Positions 40,629-50,509 of a DNA stretch of 64,000 nucleotides are shown here, one piece after another. Each line of letters begins with the position of its first letter. Position 1 is the stretch's first letter. The notes under the pieces are model-generated. The model was given only the letters and a program-made list of their open reading frames with translations. It searched no databases and had not been told where the DNA came from. Source of the stretch: Candidatus Nitrotoga sp. CP45 (lineage in GTDB: Bacteria > Pseudomonadota > Gammaproteobacteria > Burkholderiales > Gallionellaceae); contig CAMCFJ010000002.1 of NCBI GenBank assembly GCA_945874105.1, positions 1-64,000 of the forward strand. The letters run 5' to 3'. A program made the translations under genes and the position numbers.

Positions 40629-42407
40629 TCACTCTTCTTCTTGCTGCTGTAGCGCCCACATTTGCGCATATGTGCCCTGTTTCGCCAGCAACTCACGGTG
40701 CGTACCACGCTCAATAATGCGTCCACCATCCATTACCAATATCTGGTGTGCGTCCACAATGGTGGACAGACGATGAGCGATAACCAGTGTGGTTCGATTA
40801 TGTGCAACGTTGCGCAATTCATGCTGAATCACCTTCTCGGATTTTGAATCCAGCGCCGAAGTTGCCTCGTCAAAAATCAGGATGGCAGGGTTTTTGAGAA
40901 TCGCGCGTGCAATCGCCACACGCTGTTTCTCTCCACCGGACAACTTCAATCCACGCTCGCCCACCATGGTGTCGTAGCCATCCGGTAACGATGTTATAAA
41001 AGCGTGAATATGGGCCGATTGCGCTGCATGCAATATTTCTTCACGCGAGGCTTCGGGGCGGCCATAAGCTATGTTGTAATAAATGCTATCGTTAAACAGC
41101 ACGGTGTCTTGCGGCACGATGCCAATCGCGGCGCGCAAACTGGCCTGTGTCACCTTGCGAATGTCCTGATTGTCTATCAGGATGCGTCCTGAATTTACAT
41201 CATAAAAACGGAACAGCAACCGTGACAAGGTAGATTTGCCCGCTCCGCTTGAACCCACCACAGCGACCGTATGTCCAGATGGAATATCAAAGCTGATATC
41301 GAATAAAATCTGCCGCTTGGGTTCGTAAGAAAAACACACTTGCTCAAAATGTACCGCAGCCTGATCAACCTTCAGCGCAACCGCATCTGGCGCATCTTGT
41401 ATCTCACGATTTTCATCGAGCAGGCGGAACATTTTTTCCATGTCCACCAGAGAGTGCTTGATTTCGCGATAGACAAGGCCAAGGAAATGCAGTGGCATAT
41501 AAAGCTGCAACATGAAGACGTTGATTAGAACCAGGTCGCCTATGGTCAGCTCACCTTTTACCACGCCATTCGATGCCAGCAGCATCAACGCGGTCATGCC
41601 GATGGCAATAATAGCGCTCTGCCCGGAATTCAATGTTGCCAGCGAAGTTTGATTTTGCACCGCCGAGGTTTCCCACTTGCTCATGTGTTCATCGTAGCGG
41701 CGCGCTTCATAGTCCTCGTTACCAAAATATTTTACCGTTTCATAGTTAAGCAGGCTGTCTATGGCGCGTGTGTTTGCCTTTGAATCCATATCATTCATGG
41801 TGCGGCGAAATACCATGCGCCACTCGGTAATGAATAAGGTAAAAGTGATGTACACAATCAGCGTGATGAACGTGATAACCGCGAACCACGCGTTGTATTT
41901 ATAAAACAGGATTCCTGCAACCAGGCCGATTTCCAGCAGTGTCGGCAGAATGCTGAACAGCATAAAATTGAGTAAGAAGCTGATCCCTTTCGTACCCCGC
42001 TCAATATCACGCGATACGCCACCCGTCTGCCGCTCCAGATGGAAGCGCAGACTTAAGCTATGCAAATGAACAAACAGTTTGAGTGCTACGCGCCGTATGG
42101 CACGCTGGGTTACTTTGGCAAATACTGCGTCGCGCAACTCGCCAAACAGTGTGCTGAAGAGCCGCAACAAACCATAACCAACCACGAGTGACACCGGCAC
42201 CAACAGCATTGCCTTTGGCTTATCCAGCGTATCCACGATCTCCTTGAGCATCAGTGGTACTGTCACGTTAGCCAGTTTGGCCAGCACCAGCAGCAGCAAC
42301 GCCAGCACAACACGACCCTTGAATTCCAGCAGGTAAGGCAGAAGGATGCGAATGACATTCCAATCGCCATGAGGCGCAGGAGTTGAGGAAGCAGGACGAG
42401 GGCGCAT
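40629..42407 (-). CDS. Atm1/HMT-type ABC exporter (fused permease and ATPase)
   Basis: 592 residues from the ATG at 42407. Exporter membrane domain, six helices (about 25-320), then an ATPase: Walker A VGSSGAGKSTL, Q-loop in GIVPQDTVLFNDSI, signature LSGGEKQRVAIARA, Walker B ILIFDEATSAL, H-loop IAHRLST. The order and the sequence NDMDSKANTRAIDSLLNYET resemble the Atm1/heavy-metal-tolerance group that exports glutathione or metal conjugates. The frame extends to 42470, but a TATAAT at 42436-42441 would put transcription start after those codons. Its 3' end is duplicated at 36152-36241. Confidence 0.9.
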   Translation of the reverse strand: MRPRPASSTPAPHGDWNVIRILLPYLLEFKGRVVLALLLLVLAKLANVTVPLMLKEIVDTLDKPKAMLLVPVSLVVGYGLLRLFSTLFGELRDAVFAKVTQRAIRRVALKLFVHLHSLSLRFHLERQTGGVSRDIERGTKGISFLLNFMLFSILPTLLEIGLVAGILFYKYNAWFAVITFITLIVYITFTLFITEWRMVFRRTMNDMDSKANTRAIDSLLNYETVKYFGNEDYEARRYDEHMSKWETSAVQNQTSLATLNSGQSAIIAIGMTALMLLASNGVVKGELTIGDLVLINVFMLQLYMPLHFLGLVYREIKHSLVDMEKMFRLLDENREIQDAPDAVALKVDQAAVHFEQVCFSYEPKRQILFDISFDIPSGHTVAVVGSSGAGKSTLSRLLFRFYDVNSGRILIDNQDIRKVTQASLRAAIGIVPQDTVLFNDSIYYNIAYGRPEASREEILHAAQSAHIHAFITSLPDGYDTMVGERGLKLSGGEKQRVAIARAILKNPAILIFDEATSALDSKSEKVIQHELRNVAHNRTTLVIAHRLSTIVDAHQILVMDGGRIIERGTHRELLAKQGTYAQMWALQQQEEE

Positions 42408-42435
42408 TATGGTGTGAGAAAAATGGATAGGCGGC

Positions 42436-42441
42436 ATTATA
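42436..42441 (-). promoter_or_regulatory. Candidate -10 box of the ABC exporter gene
   Basis: A perfect TATAAT on the minus strand, about 30 bp before the ATG at 42407. The -35 region is poor. If used, it fixes the exporter start at 42407. The gap 42471-42608 has no gene. Confidence 0.4.
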
Positions 42442-42608
42442 GCCGCGCCACGCAATGCACGTTTCCACAATAAAATGTGCAGGTGGCTAGAGTGTAGCGG
42501 TATCTATTTCAGGCGGAAGCGCAGTTGTCTTGCCTGCGTGCGAGTTTGTATCTCGGCATGACGGCGGGTTCCGCTGTCAGCGCCCAACCAAGTGAAGCAA
42601 ACTATTTA

Positions 42609-45272
42609 TTACTGCCTCTGCTGAAACAGGTGCGATGCTGCCTTGCGGGCTTCGTCCAACAGCAGCACGCTGGAAGCCACGGCAACTGCTTTGAGCCAAT
42701 CGACCGGATCGAGTGCAGCCGTACCGAACACGCTTTGCGCCGGCAGCCAATGCACTACAAGGACTTGTAGTGCCAAAACGCATGCGAGCGACAGCCACAG
42801 CTTGCCATTGCGGAAGAAATGCGTATTGAAGGCGCTGCCGGTTTCGGCGCGTGCATTGAACACGTTGAAGAACTGGAACATCACGAAAGTGGTAAAGGCC
42901 AGGGTCAGGGCATAAGTTTGGCCATACATTTCCAGAGCTTGCCGGAACAGGTAAAGCGTTCCAACCATCATGATCGCCCCATACAACGCCAGCTTGGCGA
43001 GACGCGGGCCGGTGAGTATCTGCGCTGCCTGGCGGCGTGGAGGCTCGCGCATGATGCCGTCGCGTGGCGGTTCCACCCCCAGCGTCATCGCGGGTGGGCC
43101 GTCCATGATGATGTTGATCCACAGCAATTGGATCGCGGTGAAGGGTGCGGGCAGACCCAACAGCGTGGCAACGAGCACGGTGAGGATGGCGCCGATGTTG
43201 GTGGAGAGCTGGAAGCGCACAAATTTGACGATGTTTTCATAGATCACGCGGCCTTCTTCCACAGCTTTGACGATGGTGGCGAAGTTGTCGTCGATCAGCA
43301 CCATGACGGCCGCCTCCTTGGTAACCGCCGTGCCGGTGATGCCCATCGCCACGCCGATGTCGGCAGCCTTCAGTGCAGGCGCATCGTTCACGCCATCGCC
43401 GGTCATGGCGACGACGTGGCCGTCATCTTTCAGTGCCCTGACGATTTTTACCTTGTGCTCTGGGGCGACGCGGGCAAACACGCAAATGCCATCAATGCGG
43501 CGGGACAGTTCCGCTTCGCTCATGGCGTCGAGCTCACGGCCTTCGATCACCTCGCCAACCAGCCCCAACTCGCGACCGATGGCGGCGGCGGTCACTTTGT
43601 GGTCGCCGGTAATCATCTTGACCTGGATGCCGGCCCCGGCGCAGCGGGCAATAGCGGCCTTCGCCTCGGGCCGTGGCGGATCCATGAGCCCAGCCAAGCC
43701 AAGAAAAGTCCAACCCTCTGCCCATGCCCACAGATCACCCGCCGGGTCGAAATCGGCGCTGGGGATGATCTTGCGCGCCACTGCCAGCACACGCAGCGCC
43801 TGAGCAGCGAAATGCTCGTTCTCAGCCTCGATGGCAGCGCGCGCCGCCGCGTCCAAGTCATGTTCGCCATCCTCCGCCAAGCTATGAGTAGAGCGCGCCA
43901 GCAACACATCGGGCGCGCCCTTGATGAACATCTCTACCGTTGCGCCAGCATGGTGAAAAGTCGCCATGAACTTGTGGGCGGAATCGAAAGGAATCTCGGC
44001 GATGCGCGGTTGTTCTTCCTGCTCCGCCTCCGGGTCGAGCCCACCTTTCTGCGCCAGCACCCACAACGCGCCCTCGGTGGGGTCACCGATCAGCTGCCCA
44101 TCGCGCACGCGCGAATCGGTGCAGAGCGTCATCGGCAGCAAGAAAGGATGAAGATCGCTATCACTCTCAAAGGCAATCCTGCCGTCCGGTGCATAGCCCT
44201 CGCCGCTGACCAAAAAACGCCTCCCGGCGAACCAGCCGGCACGCGCAGTCATCTGATTCAGGGTGAGGGTGCCAGTCTTGTCCGAGCAGATTACCGTGGT
44301 GGAGCCAAGGGTTTCCACGGCAGATAGTTTCTTGAGGATGGCTCGGTTCTGCGCCATGCGCCACATGCCGATGGACAACGTCACCGTCACCACCGCCGGC
44401 AGTCCTTCGGGAATGGCAGCTACGGCCAACGCCACCGCAGTCATCGCGGCCTCAGTCCAGAGTAGGCCGCGCGCATAATCGAACGCAAAGATGGCAGTCA
44501 CCACGACACTCGCAATCGCCGCCAGTTTTTTTCCCAGCGTGTCGAGCTGTTTTTGCAGCGGGGTTTCCGATTCCCCGGTGCTGGCGATCATGCCGGCGAG
44601 CTTGCCCATTTCAGTGGACATGCCGGTTGATGTCACCAGCATTTCGGCGCGACCGCGTGTCACCACCGTGTTCATGTAGAGCAGGTTGACGCAGTCGCCC
44701 AAGGATAGCTCGGCCTTGTTCAACGCCGCTACCGACTTGCCGACAGCATGGGATTCGCCGGTCAGTGCCGCTTCCTCGATTTCGAGACTATGCGCGGCCA
44801 GCAAGCGGCCATCGGCGGGGATGCGATCGCCCGCTTCGAGCAGCACGATATCGCCGGGCACTAACTGTATGGCATCTATTTCTTCAATGCGTGCGTTGCG
44901 GCGCACTCGTGCACGCGCCGCCAGCATGCCCTTTAACGCTGCCAGCGTTTGTTCTGCCCGGTACTCCTGATAAAACCCCAGGCTGGCGTTGAAAAATACC
45001 ACGACCAGAATCACCACTGCGTCCTTGATGTCGCTGACCGCCCAGGCCAGAGCGGCGGCAAATAACAATACAATCACCAGCAAATTTCTGAATTGGTCGA
45101 GGAACTTCAGCCAGACAGGACGAGGCGTGGCCTCGATCAGCCTGTTTTCGCCGAAGCGGGCAAGGCGGGCAGCAGCCTCGCCTTCTTCCAACCCGCGTCC
45201 AGGATCAACTTCCAGCGTTGCAGCAGCGATTTCCGGCGGCAGCGTGTACCAGAGGTGCTTGCTATTGTCCAT
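42609..45272 (-). CDS. P-type Ca2+-transporting ATPase (P2 family)
   Basis: 887 residues from the ATG at 45272. Full P-type layout: actuator TGES (ALTGESHAVG), ion-binding PEGLP in AAIPEGLPAVVTVTLS, phosphorylated Asp in CSDKTGTLTLNQM, hinge MTGDGVNDAPALKAADIGVA, and C-terminal helices with LLWINIIMDGPPAMTLGVEP. The P2A/P2B-like PEGLP and N-terminal WYTLPPEIAAATL fit Ca2+ export pumps. It overlaps the upstream CaCA antiporter gene by 11 bp, so both are made together and both point to Ca2+ extrusion. Na+/K+ or Mn2+ specificity cannot be excluded. Confidence 0.92.
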   Translation of the reverse strand: MDNSKHLWYTLPPEIAAATLEVDPGRGLEEGEAAARLARFGENRLIEATPRPVWLKFLDQFRNLLVIVLLFAAALAWAVSDIKDAVVILVVVFFNASLGFYQEYRAEQTLAALKGMLAARARVRRNARIEEIDAIQLVPGDIVLLEAGDRIPADGRLLAAHSLEIEEAALTGESHAVGKSVAALNKAELSLGDCVNLLYMNTVVTRGRAEMLVTSTGMSTEMGKLAGMIASTGESETPLQKQLDTLGKKLAAIASVVVTAIFAFDYARGLLWTEAAMTAVALAVAAIPEGLPAVVTVTLSIGMWRMAQNRAILKKLSAVETLGSTTVICSDKTGTLTLNQMTARAGWFAGRRFLVSGEGYAPDGRIAFESDSDLHPFLLPMTLCTDSRVRDGQLIGDPTEGALWVLAQKGGLDPEAEQEEQPRIAEIPFDSAHKFMATFHHAGATVEMFIKGAPDVLLARSTHSLAEDGEHDLDAAARAAIEAENEHFAAQALRVLAVARKIIPSADFDPAGDLWAWAEGWTFLGLAGLMDPPRPEAKAAIARCAGAGIQVKMITGDHKVTAAAIGRELGLVGEVIEGRELDAMSEAELSRRIDGICVFARVAPEHKVKIVRALKDDGHVVAMTGDGVNDAPALKAADIGVAMGITGTAVTKEAAVMVLIDDNFATIVKAVEEGRVIYENIVKFVRFQLSTNIGAILTVLVATLLGLPAPFTAIQLLWINIIMDGPPAMTLGVEPPRDGIMREPPRRQAAQILTGPRLAKLALYGAIMMVGTLYLFRQALEMYGQTYALTLAFTTFVMFQFFNVFNARAETGSAFNTHFFRNGKLWLSLACVLALQVLVVHWLPAQSVFGTAALDPVDWLKAVAVASSVLLLDEARKAASHLFQQRQ

Positions 45273-46266
45273 GATGAAAGAGAGTCCAAGTGTTGAGTAC
45301 ATACAGCAGGAACAATCCCAAGCTCACCCAAGTAAGTCCCAGCACGGAGCGCCCTTGCGGACGAAAAATAAAACCCGCAGTTACCAGGGCACTCATCATT
45401 ACCGCAGTGAATGCGGTCAGTGCGTGGCTGGCATCAACGTGCGCAAGCAGCGGGCCATTGGCGTAAAACAAATCATCCACCGACAGAATGACAATGTCGA
45501 ACAAGTTGCTGCCAAGCAGGTTGGCGATGGCCATGTCCAGCGCTCCAATGCGCAGTGCCGAGATGGTGACTGCCGCTTCGGGGGCGGAGGTTACCGCTGC
45601 CACCAGCAAGGTTCCGACAAAACTTTGCCCCCATCCCATCAAGTCGGAAATGTCCTTGGCCACAAACGGCAGCCAAGAACCCACTATTACCACGGCTGTA
45701 GCCGCCAGCGCATAACCTTTAACAGCGCTGCGCAGCGTCACATCCGGATAACGCTCGGCGGATACCTCGGTGTATTCGGACAAGGTGCGGCGTTCGTAGC
45801 TATAAATGGCGCGCATCGCAACGAAGTAGACCAGCACGATGAACGGTGAGTAAAGCCCCACATGCCCCAATGCCGGACTCATTCCCGCCTGACCCAGCAG
45901 CAGGCTGAAACCGGCGAAAGCGATCAGGATCGTGCCCAGTGAAGCCGACAGAATGTGCCCTTGAGCGGCACGACTATACAGTGTCTCGCGCCGATACAGC
46001 GCATCCAGTATTACCAGAATAAAGAGATTAAATACCGTGCTGCCCAGCACATCACCAACGGCGATATTCGGCGCGTTGGCGAACGTGACGGCGGAAATGC
46101 CAGTCACCAACTCGGGCAGCGAGGTGGCAGTAGACAGCAGGATGAGACCAACCCAAGAGGCAGACATGCCGGTTTTTTCGGCGATGATGTCTCCATAGCG
46201 GGAAAGAAAGTAGCCCGCGTAGCCGATGACGACGAGACAAATCAGAAGTTGCAACCAGAGCAGCAT
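45262..46266 (-). CDS. CaCA-family cation/calcium antiporter
   Basis: 334 residues from the ATG at 46266 (AAGGAG upstream). Ten-helix Na+/Ca2+ exchanger fold with two inverted alpha repeats: STATSLPELVTGISAVTFAN-APNIAVGDVLGST and AAVTSAPEAAVTISALRIGA-LDMAIANLLGSNLFD. The acidic residues in both repeats (E of LPEL and APEA) are present. It exchanges Ca2+ against Na+ or H+ at the inner membrane. First gene of a two-gene Ca2+ export operon. Confidence 0.92.
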   Translation of the reverse strand: MLLWLQLLICLVVIGYAGYFLSRYGDIIAEKTGMSASWVGLILLSTATSLPELVTGISAVTFANAPNIAVGDVLGSTVFNLFILVILDALYRRETLYSRAAQGHILSASLGTILIAFAGFSLLLGQAGMSPALGHVGLYSPFIVLVYFVAMRAIYSYERRTLSEYTEVSAERYPDVTLRSAVKGYALAATAVVIVGSWLPFVAKDISDLMGWGQSFVGTLLVAAVTSAPEAAVTISALRIGALDMAIANLLGSNLFDIVILSVDDLFYANGPLLAHVDASHALTAFTAVMMSALVTAGFIFRPQGRSVLGLTWVSLGLFLLYVLNTWTLFHHGQ

Positions 46267-46339
46267 GTCGGGACATCTCCTTGCCGGATGAACGGCTAGA
46301 TAGTACAACGAACCTGCAAGCTCTTTTTAAAATTCTAAT

Positions 46340-46480
46340 TTCGTCATTCCCGTGAAGGTGAGAATCCAGTGGCTTTATCCCACAATCCATTAGACCTGAT
46401 TCGCGCGATGACAACGCATTTCCCCCTTTTTCAAAGGGGGAGGCTGGTTAAATTTCCTAATGGATTACCCGGGTTTTTCT
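46340..46480. repeat. Intergenic repeat-rich segment
   Basis: Contains CGTCATTCCCGTGAAGG-type and CCCCCTTTTTCAAAGGGGG (46422-46440) palindromic sequences, both common dispersed elements in bacteria. No T run follows the hairpin on either strand, so I do not call it a terminator. No gene in 46309-46602. Confidence 0.5.
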
Positions 46481-46602
46481 AAGCACTGCTCAGGAATATG
46501 GCAACGATGGCAAGCAGGTCAGCAAGAGTTGATGCACGAATTGAGATTGGAAATGTGTTTGCAGCAGATGTTTCGTACTGGCAAAAAAGGTTAGAAGTGC
46601 CC

Positions 46603-48723
46603 TTAGGTAGGTACGCTCTTGATCCTGGTAATGCGAACTACCTCGGGTATTCCGCGCAGACCGCGCATCACGTCGGCCAAGTGTTTGCGGTTGCTCACCT
46701 GCAAGGTAAAGTACAGTGTAGTGTAGTTACCTTCGTTGGTGAAGTGGACGTTTTCGATGTTGGATTCGGCATTGGCAATCGCTGCTGCTGCCTTGGCCAG
46801 GACGCCGCGCTGATTAGCTACGACTAATTTAATGCTCACCTCAAAAGGTTTGTTAATGTGCTTGTCCCACACCACGTCCAGCCATTTGTCCATGCCGCCA
46901 CGTCCCTTGCATAACACAGGGCAATCATGTGTATGAACGACCAATCCTTGGCCTTTCTTGATAATGCCGATGATAGGGTCTCCTGGAATGGGGCGACAGC
47001 ATTTAGCGAACTGTACCGCCATGCCTTCCGTGCCAAGGATAGTAATTACGCTGTTGAGTGCGGGATTCTCTTGTGTACCAGCCTCTCCGATACGTGCAAG
47101 CTGACGTGCAATAACCATGTTGAGTCGGCGTCCCAGAGCAATGTCAGCGAAGATTTCTTCGCGCGATTTTGCACCGGCATCCTTGAGCAACTTTTCCCAC
47201 CGGCTGCTGTCAATGTCCTGTTTCTTGATTCCAAGTGAAGTCAGAGCTTGGTTCAGCAGGCGCTCCCCCAGCGCGGAGGATTCGTCAAAGTGCATCGTTT
47301 TGAGTGCGTGACGAATATGGCTGCGTGCCTTGCTGGTGACTACATAGCTGAGCCATGCGGGATTGGGGTGAGCATGCGGCGCAGTGATTATTTCCACGCG
47401 GTCACCATTTTTCATCTCAACACGTAACGGTGCCAGCTCAAAATTCACTTTGACAGCGACACAGCGATTGCCGATATCGGTATGCACGCTATAAGCAAAA
47501 TCCACAGCCGTTGCGCCACGTGGCAGCGCAAGAATTTTGCCTTTAGGCGTAAACACGTAAACTTCATCCGGGAATAGATCTACCTTCAGGTGTTCAAGGA
47601 ACTCCACCGAATCTCCGCTCTCGCTTAAGCTTTCCAACAAGCTTTGCAGCCACTGGTGGGTCTTCTTGTGCAGGTCATTGAATGGTGTCTGCGCGGCCTT
47701 GTATAACCAGTGCGAGGCGACACCAGCCTCTGCGATTTTGTGCATTTCCTGAGTGCGAATCTGCACTTCGATGGGGGTGCCGTATGGCCCAAACAGGGTA
47801 GTATGCAACGACTGGTAAGCGTTCGCCTTGGGGATGGCGATATAGTCCTTAAATTTGCCTGGAATCGGTTTATATAGCGCATGTAGCAGTCCCAACGCCA
47901 AGTAACAGGAAGGCACATCATCCACCATCACGCGGAAGCCATAAATGTCCTGCACTTGAGCGAAGGCCAGCGATTTCGCCTGCATTTTCTGGTAGATGCC
48001 ATATAGATGTTTTTCGCGCCCTTGTACTTGGGCAGTGATGTGATGTTCTTGCAGTCGCTGGCTAATGGCGTCCTGGATTTTGCCTACCACCTCTCGACGA
48101 TTACCGCGTGCGACTTTGAGAGCCTTGGACAGAACTTCATAACGCTTGGGGTACAGATGCTTGAAACCTAAATCTTCCAATTCCTGATAGATAGCATTGA
48201 GTCCCAAGCGGTTGGCAATGGGTGCATAAATATCCATGGTCTCGCGCGCGATGCGCTCACATTTTTCGCGAGACATTGCTTTTAGCGTGCGCATGTTGTG
48301 CAGGCGGTCGGCCAGTTTAATCAGGATGACACGCACGTCACGCGCCATCGCCAACAACATTTTGCGGAAATTTTCTGCCTGTGCATCCTCTTTGGTCTGA
48401 AATTCAATCTTGTCCAGCTTGCTCAAACCATCAACCAGTTCGGCCACCGATTTGCCGAATATCTTGGCTACTTCTTCATTGCTAATATCGGTGTCTTCCA
48501 CCACGTCATGCAGTACTGCCGCCATGATGGCTTGCGCATCGAGATGCAGTGGGGTGAGAATTCGAGCGACGGCGATGGGATGCGAAATATAGGGCTCACC
48601 GGACTTGCGTAGCTGACCTTCATGTGCTTCACCACTAAATTTAAGTGCCTCCCGGATATGTTCGACATCCTTGGGCTTCAGGTAGGTGGAGACCTCCTGC
48701 AAGAGCATTTCGGCATCGGACAT
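46603..48723 (-). CDS. spoT: Bifunctional (p)ppGpp synthetase/hydrolase
   Basis: 706 residues; ATG 48723 with GGAGGTG upstream. HD hydrolase domain with SHPIAVARILTPL and HDVVEDTDIS intact (about 25-180), RelA/SpoT synthetase domain (about 230-345; VQDIYGFRVMVDD, YQSLHTTLFGPYG, EVQIRTQEMH), TGS domain (DEVYVFTPKGKILALPRGAT) and a C-terminal ACT domain (about 630-706). An intact HD motif plus a RelA/SpoT synthetase domain suggests both making and degrading the alarmone. rpoZ and gmk, often next to spoT, are not here. Confidence 0.96.
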   Translation of the reverse strand: MSDAEMLLQEVSTYLKPKDVEHIREALKFSGEAHEGQLRKSGEPYISHPIAVARILTPLHLDAQAIMAAVLHDVVEDTDISNEEVAKIFGKSVAELVDGLSKLDKIEFQTKEDAQAENFRKMLLAMARDVRVILIKLADRLHNMRTLKAMSREKCERIARETMDIYAPIANRLGLNAIYQELEDLGFKHLYPKRYEVLSKALKVARGNRREVVGKIQDAISQRLQEHHITAQVQGREKHLYGIYQKMQAKSLAFAQVQDIYGFRVMVDDVPSCYLALGLLHALYKPIPGKFKDYIAIPKANAYQSLHTTLFGPYGTPIEVQIRTQEMHKIAEAGVASHWLYKAAQTPFNDLHKKTHQWLQSLLESLSESGDSVEFLEHLKVDLFPDEVYVFTPKGKILALPRGATAVDFAYSVHTDIGNRCVAVKVNFELAPLRVEMKNGDRVEIITAPHAHPNPAWLSYVVTSKARSHIRHALKTMHFDESSALGERLLNQALTSLGIKKQDIDSSRWEKLLKDAGAKSREEIFADIALGRRLNMVIARQLARIGEAGTQENPALNSVITILGTEGMAVQFAKCCRPIPGDPIIGIIKKGQGLVVHTHDCPVLCKGRGGMDKWLDVVWDKHINKPFEVSIKLVVANQRGVLAKAAAAIANAESNIENVHFTNEGNYTTLYFTLQVSNRKHLADVMRGLRGIPEVVRITRIKSVPT

Positions 48724-48927
48724 ACATGCACCTCCAAAATTTAAATTTGCCAGCATCTGCTGTGCAGATTGTCTGCTAAAGTATTCATCACATATGAGCC
48801 TCTTGCAAAACTATGTATTTTTTGGATCAGTCACTTGAACTTTACAAATAAATGGCAAAGCTAATTATAGCCACTTGGGATAAAGACTAATCCATATAAT
48901 TTTCTTTCTAATTTTAAGGATGGGTAG

Positions 48928-49560
48928 ATGAACGAAGAACAAGCTGTGCTGAATTTTTTCGCACAAAAGGAAAACCTGCCCTTGGCACTTAGTGTGGCCA
49001 ATCAGGTGGATGGAATACGCCAGAAATTGAACAACGACTTCTGGCTGGCATTAAGCGAGCGCATCGGTGCAAGTACACCGGACTGGCGCGTATCAACCAC
49101 CGAAGACCGCAACACAACTGAAAGCTTGGTTGGACTGTATCTGCAACCTGAAGCGGATCAAAAACTCTACCTGCGCCCCATGTTGGAACAGCAATATCTG
49201 GGCGACACCCTGCGTATTTACTATGGGCTGATGTGGAGTGCTGCGCCTACGCCCGAACAAAAACAGTTAAGTGCCATTAACACGCTGCATGATATTTTTC
49301 AGGAGGCAGGCTTTAAGAGCAATGAGAGTTTTCTGGCTTGGCAATGGACGTCTTACTACCCGCGCAGCATGGATTTCCTTCTGCGTTTTTCCACCACTGC
49401 GGATGAGTTGCTAAATGAAGCCACCGGTCTAATACAAAATCTGTTGGTGACGCATCGCGATGCTTTGCACATTGCCAACACAGCGCTGCGTGAGTCTTCG
49501 CGAAGCGCTGCAATTTCAGTGGTATCGCTCGACAAGTTGCGCGTAAACCTCGAGCGTTAA
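48928..49560 (+). CDS. Conserved-looking hypothetical protein
   Basis: 210 residues with AAGGATGG before the ATG. Soluble, mixed alpha/beta; FFAQKENLPLALSVANQVDG at the start and SLVGLYLQPEADQKLYLRPM in the middle. The pattern (acidic/Gln-rich, 'YLRP' strand) is reminiscent of PD-(D/E)XK-like proteins, but I cannot point to a catalytic set. Convergent with the Nif3-like gene. Function unknown. Confidence 0.75.
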   Translation: MNEEQAVLNFFAQKENLPLALSVANQVDGIRQKLNNDFWLALSERIGASTPDWRVSTTEDRNTTESLVGLYLQPEADQKLYLRPMLEQQYLGDTLRIYYGLMWSAAPTPEQKQLSAINTLHDIFQEAGFKSNESFLAWQWTSYYPRSMDFLLRFSTTADELLNEATGLIQNLLVTHRDALHIANTALRESSRSAAISVVSLDKLRVNLER

Positions 49561-49569
49561 AGTAGGTCC

Positions 49570-50316
49570 TTAAACCGGATTTTCCAGATCGAAAAATTGA
49601 TGCTCTATTCCGCAATTCTCGGCCAGGTGCGCACCCAGAGCCTGCACACCATAGCGCTCAGTGGCGTGGTGGCCAGCCGCAATGAATACCACGCCCGTTT
49701 CTTGCGCCACATGCACATTCTGCTCGGAAATTTCGCCGGTGAGAAAGGCATCCACACCCAATGCTATCGCCGCGTCGAAGTAACCCTGCGCCGCACCGGT
49801 ACACCAAGCGATCCGCCGGATAGTGGGGTCACCCTCACCTATCACTAGCGGCGTGCGCTGTAAGCTGTGCGCGATCTTCCGGGTCAATTGTGCCAATGTT
49901 TGTGCTTGACCCAACTCCCCATAACAAGCTATGTCTTGCTCGCCAAAGCGCCCATGCTCGATAAAATCCAAACGCCGACCAAGTTGCGCGTTGTTGCCAA
50001 ATTCGGCATGCGCATCCAGTGGCAAGTGATAAGCCAGCAGGCTAACGTCGTGCTGAAGCAAATGTGCAATACGCTGTTTCTTGATTCCAGTCACAGCAGC
50101 ATCTTCATTGCGCCAGAAATAACCATGGTGAACCAGAATAGCGTCTGCATTCCATGCAGTGGCTGCTTTCAATAAACGATGCGAGGCCGTTACACCACTG
50201 GCGATGCGGCGAACTTCTGCTCTACCTTCCACTTGCACGCCATTTGGACAGTAGTCACGAAAACGGTCGGGTTCCAGCAGGCTTGCGATATAATCGCGCA
50301 AATCATTCAACAACAT
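49570..50316 (-). CDS. Nif3-like dinuclear metal-centre protein
   Basis: 248 residues, the size of YbgI. Metal-ligand motifs are visible: AILVHHGYFWRNE (HH), SLLAYHLPLDAH (H..D) and, near the end, GHHATERYGVQAL (H...E). Hexameric metal-binding proteins of this family are often annotated as GTP cyclohydrolase I type 2, but their function is not settled. Divergently transcribed from the DegS-like protease gene; the 50317-50509 gap shows no gene. Confidence 0.9.
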   Translation of the reverse strand: MLLNDLRDYIASLLEPDRFRDYCPNGVQVEGRAEVRRIASGVTASHRLLKAATAWNADAILVHHGYFWRNEDAAVTGIKKQRIAHLLQHDVSLLAYHLPLDAHAEFGNNAQLGRRLDFIEHGRFGEQDIACYGELGQAQTLAQLTRKIAHSLQRTPLVIGEGDPTIRRIAWCTGAAQGYFDAAIALGVDAFLTGEISEQNVHVAQETGVVFIAAGHHATERYGVQALGAHLAENCGIEHQFFDLENPV

Positions 50317-50509
50317 ATCGTTATCTTTAGAATTAACTATTTCGATAATACTTTAAATCAGCTTTTGTTTGCTATGCAAAATTTAATTCCATCGGATACA
50401 GGATGCGACGTATTTTCCCAGACTCATAATCCTCAGCATACCCTCACAAATTTATAAAGCATTCGGGTTGGATAAATAGATCCCTGAACAACATAAAACA
50501 TTCATAATC

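Noticed and set aside
42819-44327. Plus-strand open frame of about 500 codons
   Set aside because: Antisense to the P-type ATPase, whose motifs are all in the minus frame; the plus product is His/Arg/Gly-rich with no recognisable domain.
46422-46440. Strong hairpin as a spoT-side terminator
   Set aside because: No T run follows on either strand, and the sequence is a common dispersed palindrome.
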